Below, piece by piece: positions 52,794 to 59,059 of a stretch of 59,059 nucleotides of DNA. Origin of the DNA: an uncultured Bacteroidaceae bacterium (GTDB lineage: Bacteria; Bacteroidota; Bacteroidia; Bacteroidales; Bacteroidaceae); the NCBI GenBank assembly GCA_904501945.1, contig CAJGCU010000002.1:1-59059 (forward strand), read 5' to 3'. Both the position numbers and the translations under genes were made by a program. Under the pieces are notes generated by a model. It was not told the origin of the DNA. It did not search any database and worked only from the letters and a program-made list of their open reading frames with translations. Within the stretch, counting starts at the first letter, position 1, and every line of letters starts with the position of its first letter.

Positions 52794-53104
52794 GGAATTA
52801 TTGCTCCGTTCGGCCATTGGACATGAGTTAAGCCATGTGATGAGGCGGACAATGGACGACAGATAGCAGACAACAACGACGAACAACAGCACCGCATTCA
52901 CCCTACCTCTTTTATTTCTGAAGAAAAAACTTAATTATCAAAAAATCTTCAAAGACAAAGAAGACAAGTTTTGTTTGCTTTTTTTGCCATTTTGGCCCTT
53001 ATACTATTTTGCTATTATTAATGTAGAAGAAAAACATGTAAAATTCTTTTACATTATTTTTTTTTTGTATCTTTGCAATTCGGAAAATAACATATATACT
53101 TATC
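52794..53104. other. 311-nt intergenic region between uvrA and the M64 peptidase gene
   Basis: This region holds a loose GGACAAT/GGACGACAG repeat run (about 52846-52895) related to those flanking phoH, AT-rich DNA, an 8-bp inverted repeat and the M64 promoter. No gene is supported. Confidence 0.55.
53036..53075 (+). promoter_or_regulatory. Promoter with operator-like inverted repeat ahead of the M64 gene
   Basis: TATCTTTG (53068-53075) is a full -7 match. ATGTAAAA (53036-53043) and TTTTACAT (53047-53054) form an exact inverted repeat with a 3-nt centre, where the -33 region would be. This looks like a regulator binding site. The leader is about 25 nt. Confidence 0.6.
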
Positions 53105-54547
53105 ATGAAAAAACTTACTACAATCTTATTGACCACTATGATTTACGTTGCTTGCCCTCATGCGGAAGCACAGAATTTTGATGACTATTTTGAAGATGCT
53201 ACGCTCAGATTGGATTACATCTTTGCGGGAAACAGCAAAAAACAAAACATCTATCTGGAAGGTATGAAGAAGCAAGAGATATGGGCTGGACGCAAAAGCC
53301 GGCTGGCAGAGAAATTTCTAAACGGAAATGGACAGGTGACCGTGAAAGACCACTCGTCGCAGGAGGTTATCTATGTCACAACTTTCTCAACCCTTTTCCA
53401 GGAATGGCTGCTGCAAGAAGAGGCAAACAAGGTGGACAAGGCGTTCGAGACTTCTTATAACATTCCTTTTCCAAAGAAGGACATTGACGTGACCATCACG
53501 CTAACGGATAACCATCAGGATATCATCGCAGAAATGACTCATACGGTGAGCCCCGAGGACATTCTCATCCGCAAGATAGGAGCTAACGGGATCCCTTTTC
53601 ACTACATCTGGAAAGGACAGCAGACGCCTCAGGAGGCACAGCAAATTGACAATCAAGAACCAAGAAACGGCAAGGGACGCAATTATACGGCTACAGAATA
53701 CGACCCATTCAAAGGCGTGAACTTGACAGAGTGCATTGATTTGGCCATTGTGGCTGAGGGATATGCCGAGGAACAAATGGGGAAATTTTACGAAGATTGT
53801 CTACGTGCAACTGACGCACTCTTCGAAAGAGAGCCATTCAAGTCATTGAAGAACCGCTTTAACGTGGTGGCTGTGGCAGCTCCTTCACAGGAATCGGGAC
53901 CGACAGTCCCTCACCGTGACGTGTGGCACAACACAGCTGCCGGAACCCATTATGACACGTTCTATTCTGACCGTTATCTGATGTCGCAAGAGATACACAA
54001 GATTTACGACCTGCTGTCGGGTGTACCTTTTGAGCACATCATCGTGCTGGTCAATTCTGACACTTATGGCGGTGGTGGCATTTACAATCAGATTACGGTT
54101 TCAACAACGAATCATCCTACGTTTAAGGAGGTTCTTGTGCATGAGTTCGGACACGGGTACGGTGGATTGGCCGACGAGTATGCCTACGACGACCAAACTT
54201 CCGAATGGTATCCTGCTGACACTGAGCCATGGGAACCTAATATCACGACGCTGAAGGACTTTGGCTCAAAATGGGCTGACATGATGCCAAAGAAACAACC
54301 AATCCCTACTCCACTCGATCCGAAGGTGCCTAATTTCAAGACTGTGGACAAAAACGACAAGAAGGCAATGGAGATTCTTAATAAGAGTACCCAAATTGTA
54401 GGTGTGTTTGAAGGAGCGGGCTACCAGAGCAAAGGATGCTACCGCCCTGCTCAAGAATGCCGAATGAAGATTAACGAAGTGGAAGATTTCTGCCCCGTAT
54501 GTACAAGAGCTATTCGACGCATCACAGACTTCTACACAGCAAAATAG
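53105..54547 (+). CDS. Secreted M64-family zinc peptidase
   Basis: A 480-residue protein with a signal peptide (about 1-22, ending AEA). It has an N-terminal beta domain (about 23-200) and a metallopeptidase domain with zinc motif HEFGHGYGGLADEY (346-359) in the M64 (IgA peptidase) family. DLAIVAEGY and NVVAVAAPSQESG are further family marks. A cysteine pair near the end (CRMKINEVEDFCPVC) resembles that of relatives. It probably degrades host or dietary protein outside the cell. It lies 28 nt before the hydrolase gene and is likely cotranscribed with it. Confidence 0.92.
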   Translation: MKKLTTILLTTMIYVACPHAEAQNFDDYFEDATLRLDYIFAGNSKKQNIYLEGMKKQEIWAGRKSRLAEKFLNGNGQVTVKDHSSQEVIYVTTFSTLFQEWLLQEEANKVDKAFETSYNIPFPKKDIDVTITLTDNHQDIIAEMTHTVSPEDILIRKIGANGIPFHYIWKGQQTPQEAQQIDNQEPRNGKGRNYTATEYDPFKGVNLTECIDLAIVAEGYAEEQMGKFYEDCLRATDALFEREPFKSLKNRFNVVAVAAPSQESGPTVPHRDVWHNTAAGTHYDTFYSDRYLMSQEIHKIYDLLSGVPFEHIIVLVNSDTYGGGGIYNQITVSTTNHPTFKEVLVHEFGHGYGGLADEYAYDDQTSEWYPADTEPWEPNITTLKDFGSKWADMMPKKQPIPTPLDPKVPNFKTVDKNDKKAMEILNKSTQIVGVFEGAGYQSKGCYRPAQECRMKINEVEDFCPVCTRAIRRITDFYTAK

Positions 54548-54575
54548 AAAGAGAACAAATAAAACATATACACCT

Positions 54576-57422
54576 ATGACCATCAAATTATTGACCGCTA
54601 TTTTATGCCTGTCTTTCGGCATGGCGACAAATGCAGCAAACGAAAAGGTTACAGTAGAGCAAGTTACTGAACCTGTACAGCTTACCGCAGACGTTGACTA
54701 TATCATAACTGGGAAGAATCCTTTCGCCACAGTAGGAAATGTGGACATCGTAAATACGGAGCACGCCGTGCTGATTATCTCGCAGATTAAGCCCAGCAAG
54801 GTCATCAGCAACTGGATGCCATACATCTTCATCAATGGCGAAAAGGCAGTCGATGGCGAAAATTGTCAAGTGAAAATGTATGGGCGTGGCGCCATCGTTT
54901 TCCCTTACGCCAAAGACATTTCTCCTTTGACCTGTTATACTGAACAGAATTTTGAGGGCGAATCGTGCAACAGCTATACAGAGGGACACAGCGGCGGCTT
55001 CATGAAGACATTGAACACTTCGTTGCTCAACAACAAAATCCGCTCATTCAAACTAAAACGCGGCTACATGGTAACCTTTGCCATCGGCACTGGAGGCTGG
55101 GGATACAGCCGCTGCTTCATTGCTGACCAAGAAGACCTTGAAGTGAAGACACTGCCTTCTATTCTTGACCAACGCATTTCATCATACCGAATTTTCAAAT
55201 GGCATAATGCGCACAAGGCTGGACTTGCCAGCAATGGAGGCCACGATGCAAATCAGGCACTTAACACATCTTGGTGCTACGACTGGGCAGAAGGAAACGG
55301 AAGTAATCTTCCTGACACTGAATGGGTTCCGAACCACATCTATGAAGACTGGCCATCTCCTGCTACATGCGGCAGCGTTTCTGGTTCATGCCACATGAAG
55401 GCCAACAACGAGCCAAAGAACCCAAGCGACGACCACCCCCAGGAACTGTCTGATATCCTTAACAACTGGCAGAACCTGATGCGTACAGGCATGCGCCTCT
55501 GCTCTCCAGCCTCATGGGACGGTAGCGACTACTGGAACGGAACAGGCTTCATCAAAACATTCCTCGACTCAATTGATGCCCGCGGATGGCGCTGTGACAT
55601 CGTTGACGCACACGGATATTGGCCTGAAGGGAACTTCAATCACCTGAAAGACTACTGGTATCCCAATATGCACCGCCCTATCTGGATTTCAGAATGGATA
55701 TGGGGTGCATCGTGGAACAACAATGGCGCATTTGCCAATGGTGTGACGAATTCGCAAGTGCTCAACACGACAAAGCAAATTTTGGGAACTCTCAACAACA
55801 TGGGATGTGTGGAACGTTATGCCTACTGGAACAGTGAAAGAACTGCACACATCTACGAAAATGGTTTAACAGAATTGGGTAAATACTATGCAACTATGGA
55901 TGTCGGACTGGGCTACAATGCTGCATACGAGTTTATTCCAAGAGAAACACGATTAGATGGTCTGTCAGAACTGAGCAGCACTTACAACCGTTCAAAAGAA
56001 ACCGTAGCGCTCAAGTGGACCGACCCCAACGGTGACTTGATTAGCACCATCAATGTGCAGTGTAAGCTTCCTGAAGAAACTCTCTTCAAGACCATTGCTA
56101 CTATCACACCAAAAGACAAGAATAGCGCAGAAGGTATTTCCTATGCCTATACAGACACAGTAGGTGAGCCTGGTGCCTATATTTATCGTGTCCAAGCAGT
56201 TGCTCACAACAATAAAAGAATCACAACAGAAGAGGTTACCATCAACGTGGCTCCTTCTAAAGGAACTGACAGTTTCCAATACGGGAAACTCACAGTGGGC
56301 AGCACTGACGCTACAACCACCTACTATTCAGGAACTTTCAACGAGACTCCATGTGTATTTACTGGCGCAGCGACCAACAAGAACACTAAATTCTACGCTG
56401 GCACTATCGTGAAGAATAATAAAACAAACTTCACTTATCAATTCATGCCATGGGCTACAACAAAAGAAAACAATCTCTCCAACACTGAAGAAGTTCCCTT
56501 CTTGGCTCTGCAAGAAGGACTGCACCAGTTTGATGGGCTCGATTGTGAAGTTGGCATTGTCACTTCAAACAAAGCCACAAGCTCTAATCCTTGGACCGAC
56601 ATTACAGAAGTAACTTTCCATAATCCATTCCCAGAAGGAATTACACCGGTTGTTTTTGCAGAAATACGCAATCCTAGCTACACGACATCTAGCACCAGCA
56701 AGACATCGCTTATCGTAAGAGTCTTCGATGTCACAAACACAGGCTTTAAGTTCATCATCTATCCGGAAAAAGCCTCATCACGTAAAGTTGCAATTGCTCA
56801 AAACGTACAATATCTTGCCATCACTCCTGGGATAGGAACAGTTGACAGCGAACAGGAAATTATCATTTCCGCAGGACATGGAACTGACAATCCAATCTAT
56901 GGAGTCACCATGCGCGATAACTTCTTTTATGCAAACGGCACAGAGGAACCCCTCAAATTATATTCGCCTACCGTACTAGCGGCACTCCAAACCAACAACT
57001 ATCCTGTTGCAAGCATGCTTCGCCGTACAAACATCACACAGGATGACGAAAACGGAACAACATGGACTACTGGCATGAAAATCAAGCGCATACTTGAACA
57101 CGAAATTGAGGTTGACGGAGAAACAATTTCCTCTTCTTCCGGGCTCGACAAATACAGCGCATATCGCGACCAAATTGGTTGGATTGCTATTTCCACCTAT
57201 GTAGAAGGAAGTTCTGCGCCTACAGACATCAACCATGTCAATGTCAGAGACAATGCATCCCTTCAGATACGAATTGTCAATGGTAAGATTTATGTAAATG
57301 GCTCATCACAGTTCGACCTCTACAGCATCACAGGCCGCAAACTTCCATCCAACACTGTCCTCACTTCTGGATTCTACATTGTTCAAGCCAATGGCACGAG
57401 CAAAAAGGTTCTTGTTAAATAA
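54576..57422 (+). CDS. Secreted Glyco_hydro_cc-like (Asl1/GH128-type) hydrolase with T9SS-like C-terminal domain
   Basis: A 948-residue protein: signal peptide (about 1-21), N-terminal beta domain (22-195), a catalytic barrel (about 200-450), an FN3-like domain (about 455-555), beta domains, and a terminal 75-residue domain (DLYSITGRKLPS, then SGFYIVQANG) like type IX secretion sorting signals. In the barrel NNEP (Glu279) and PIWISEW (Glu373) fit the acid/base and nucleophile of the Glyco_hydro_cc clan, suggesting a beta-glucanase-type activity. Substrate is not determined. Confidence 0.78.
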   Translation: MTIKLLTAILCLSFGMATNAANEKVTVEQVTEPVQLTADVDYIITGKNPFATVGNVDIVNTEHAVLIISQIKPSKVISNWMPYIFINGEKAVDGENCQVKMYGRGAIVFPYAKDISPLTCYTEQNFEGESCNSYTEGHSGGFMKTLNTSLLNNKIRSFKLKRGYMVTFAIGTGGWGYSRCFIADQEDLEVKTLPSILDQRISSYRIFKWHNAHKAGLASNGGHDANQALNTSWCYDWAEGNGSNLPDTEWVPNHIYEDWPSPATCGSVSGSCHMKANNEPKNPSDDHPQELSDILNNWQNLMRTGMRLCSPASWDGSDYWNGTGFIKTFLDSIDARGWRCDIVDAHGYWPEGNFNHLKDYWYPNMHRPIWISEWIWGASWNNNGAFANGVTNSQVLNTTKQILGTLNNMGCVERYAYWNSERTAHIYENGLTELGKYYATMDVGLGYNAAYEFIPRETRLDGLSELSSTYNRSKETVALKWTDPNGDLISTINVQCKLPEETLFKTIATITPKDKNSAEGISYAYTDTVGEPGAYIYRVQAVAHNNKRITTEEVTINVAPSKGTDSFQYGKLTVGSTDATTTYYSGTFNETPCVFTGAATNKNTKFYAGTIVKNNKTNFTYQFMPWATTKENNLSNTEEVPFLALQEGLHQFDGLDCEVGIVTSNKATSSNPWTDITEVTFHNPFPEGITPVVFAEIRNPSYTTSSTSKTSLIVRVFDVTNTGFKFIIYPEKASSRKVAIAQNVQYLAITPGIGTVDSEQEIIISAGHGTDNPIYGVTMRDNFFYANGTEEPLKLYSPTVLAALQTNNYPVASMLRRTNITQDDENGTTWTTGMKIKRILEHEIEVDGETISSSSGLDKYSAYRDQIGWIAISTYVEGSSAPTDINHVNVRDNASLQIRIVNGKIYVNGSSQFDLYSITGRKLPSNTVLTSGFYIVQANGTSKKVLVK

Positions 57423-57454
57423 CTATTTGTAACAAACTAAATTCAAAAACATAT

Positions 57455-58171
57455 ATGCCTACACCTCACATTTCAGCACCTGAAGGAGCTTTTGCTAAAA
57501 CAGTACTAATGCCAGGAGACCCCCTAAGAGCACAATTTATTGCAGAAAATTTTTTGGCTAATCCTAAATTGGTCACTTCTGTCCGCAATGTGCTAGGATA
57601 CACTGGTTCATATAAAGGGATTGAAGTATCCGTAATGGCAAGCGGAATGGGAATGCCAAGCATTGGTATATACTCATATGAACTGTTCAAATTCTATCAT
57701 GTGGAAAACATTATCCGCATTGGTTCGGCTGGAAGCTACCGTGACTGGCTGAAAGTGATGGATGTAACATTGGCAAAATATGCCTATAGCGACTCAACAT
57801 TTGCTTTAAGGCAAGGAGGTGTGACAACGCACAGCATTGAACCCTGTAAAGAGCTGAACGATGCTATTATAAAGAATGCAAAAAAGATGAACATAGAATG
57901 CAAAATGAGCGTAGTGCATTCTAGTGACGTTTTCTATTCAGATTCCTCACAAGAATCATGGCAAGATTTAGCAAAGAGAACTGGTTCTGATTGTGTCGAG
58001 ATGGAGAGTTTTGCTCTGTTCCACAATGCCAATGCACTGGGCAAAAGGGCTGCTTGTCTGCTCACCATCAGCGACTCGTTTGTTGACAAAGTGGAACTTT
58101 CAGCAGAAGAAAGACAGAAATCTTTCACTGACATGATAAAACTGGCTTTAGAAACAGCTATTGAACTATAA
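57455..58171 (+). CDS. deoD: Purine nucleoside phosphorylase (DeoD type)
   Basis: A 238-residue hexameric PNP that splits purine nucleosides with phosphate. Family motifs are PGDPLRAQFIAENFL (phosphate site), GMGMPSIGIYSYEL, RIGSAGSY, VEMESFALF (ribose site) and the base-site aspartate in LTISDSF. Length is typical. It lies 32 nt after the hydrolase gene; cotranscription would mix a salvage enzyme with secreted hydrolases, so a separate promoter is possible but not seen. Confidence 0.96.
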   Translation: MPTPHISAPEGAFAKTVLMPGDPLRAQFIAENFLANPKLVTSVRNVLGYTGSYKGIEVSVMASGMGMPSIGIYSYELFKFYHVENIIRIGSAGSYRDWLKVMDVTLAKYAYSDSTFALRQGGVTTHSIEPCKELNDAIIKNAKKMNIECKMSVVHSSDVFYSDSSQESWQDLAKRTGSDCVEMESFALFHNANALGKRAACLLTISDSFVDKVELSAEERQKSFTDMIKLALETAIEL

Positions 58172-58197
58172 AATAATTATCCCTAAAAACAACAAGA

Positions 58198-59059
58198 TGA
58201 AAAAGACATTATTGACTAACATACTGATATTTATAAGTCTATGTACACAAGCAAGTAGCCAACAAGCCCCAGAAGAGAACCCGATTGACAGGACTTCTTA
58301 TATCGTGAACCCAAGTTTCGAGGACAACACGAATGGATGGATAAGCGAGCAACTGACAACTCAAACAAATGCTGAATTCAAAAGAAAAGCAGGAAACGTC
58401 TATCTGGAGAAATGGACTGGTTCGGGTGCTGTTGGAAATGGCTATGCAAAGCAGACCATCACGAATCTCCCTCTGGGTGTTTATCAGTTGACTGCGGGAG
58501 CACAGAACTACACACAGTCATCTACCTCTAAAAAGAATACAGGTGCCTATATTTTTGCGGGTGACGAGAAAGAAACAATCTACACTCCAAATGACTATAC
58601 TGTCACATTCACTAACCTTACGGGAGATGTGGAAATAGGCTTTATTGCTGATAAGGCTTCAGGAAACTGGATTGCTGTGGACAATTTTCGCCTATACCAA
58701 ATCGGGGAATTGAGTACGGAAGACATGTTGGCAGAAGTAGAAAAAATCATTGACGAAATTGAAGGACGTGAAACGGCAAACTGCATGATGTCTAACACTG
58801 CTACTACGGCACTGAAGGACGCACTTGACAATGCCAAGCAATTAAACACAAACTCTACAGAAGAAGAGTTCCGAAAAGCGATGAAAACATTGCAGACGGC
58901 AGATAAGGCAGCTTTAGAATCGATGGAAGAATATGCTGCGCTTCTGACTAAAATAGAGGAAACAGAAACTGCTGCAGGAGAAGGCTACGAGGCAAAAGAA
59001 GGAGGAGTTGCCCTCAAACAAAAGATTGAAAAAGCTTACGAATTGGCCAGGAACGCTGA
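58198..59059 (+). CDS. Secreted carbohydrate-binding-like protein (3' end outside window)
   Basis: This frame is open from the ATG at 58198 to the window end (about 287 residues) and is therefore partial. It has a signal peptide (about 1-21, ending ASS). A beta-sandwich follows (YIVNPSFEDNTNGW, LPLGVYQLTAGAQNYT, IAVDNFRLYQIG), similar to the carbohydrate-binding N-terminal modules of Prevotella surface enzymes. Then come helical repeats like FIVAR modules (LSTEDMLAEVEKIIDEIEGRE). A catalytic domain may follow outside the window. It begins 26 nt after deoD. Confidence 0.72.

Overview
The window looks like a chromosomal segment of a Bacteroidales bacterium, most likely Prevotella or a close relative. 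The evidence is the LpxC-FabZ fusion, the DUF3276 and DUF5606 proteins, the repeated Bacteroidota promoter boxes (TAnnTTTG, often with TTG 19-21 nt upstream), a T9SS-like C-terminal domain on a secreted hydrolase, and a short, AT-leaning gene layout with few Shine-Dalgarno sites. No rRNA, tRNA, CRISPR array, insertion sequence or phage gene was seen.

Layout. 1-15.9 kb is an exopolysaccharide/capsule locus in three blocks. A minus-strand block (wzz, wzx flippase, a putative glycosyltransferase, an EpsG-type polymerase, a GT4) runs from a strong promoter near 5.95 kb. A plus-strand block holds a WecA/MraY-type phosphotransferase, a secreted beta-helix protein and a left-handed beta-helix acyltransferase. 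A second minus-strand block holds a WcaJ/PglC-type sugar transferase, a six-SLBB outer-membrane export protein, glf and two GT4 enzymes. 16-28.6 kb is housekeeping: pepT, an S4 RNA-binding protein, pth, rplY, a PUR-alpha-like protein, nusB-yajC-ybbR-coaE, DUF5606, a META lipoprotein, an unusual clpB, a degenerate S41 protein and a coiled-coil lipoprotein. 28.6-35 kb is one minus-strand operon encoding a GT2-DUF4922 fusion, a SpoIID/LytB protein and two PAT-type transporters, plausibly linked to cell-wall turnover. 35-38 kb holds a queuosine-precursor operon (transporter plus queF) and phoH. 38-52.8 kb holds purC, ubiE, aroE, miaA, the lipid A operon lpxD-lpxC/fabZ-lpxA, purM-prfA-DNA methyltransferase-pyrF, and uvrA. 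53-59 kb encodes secreted degradative functions (an M64 peptidase, a GH-cc family hydrolase), deoD, and a secreted protein cut by the window end.

Main discoveries. (1) Upstream of the queuosine-precursor transporter and queF there are three tandem copies of a small H-type pseudoknot with the topology of a preQ1-I riboswitch. P1 is covariant in all three copies and P2 is covariant in two. The last copy abuts the start codon. (2) Five dispersed intergenic elements share one unusual geometry: one arm that can pair with either of two competing arms spaced 23-24 nt apart. Three different arm sequences are used, with compensatory changes between copies. (3) clpB lacks its whole N-domain and about 20 residues of the second ATPase domain. 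(4) The S41 protein has lost both catalytic dyad residues. (5) Two divergent promoters are interleaved so that each -33 overlaps the other's -7. phoH and uvrA appear to be leaderless.

All assignments come from reading motifs by eye; no database search was run.
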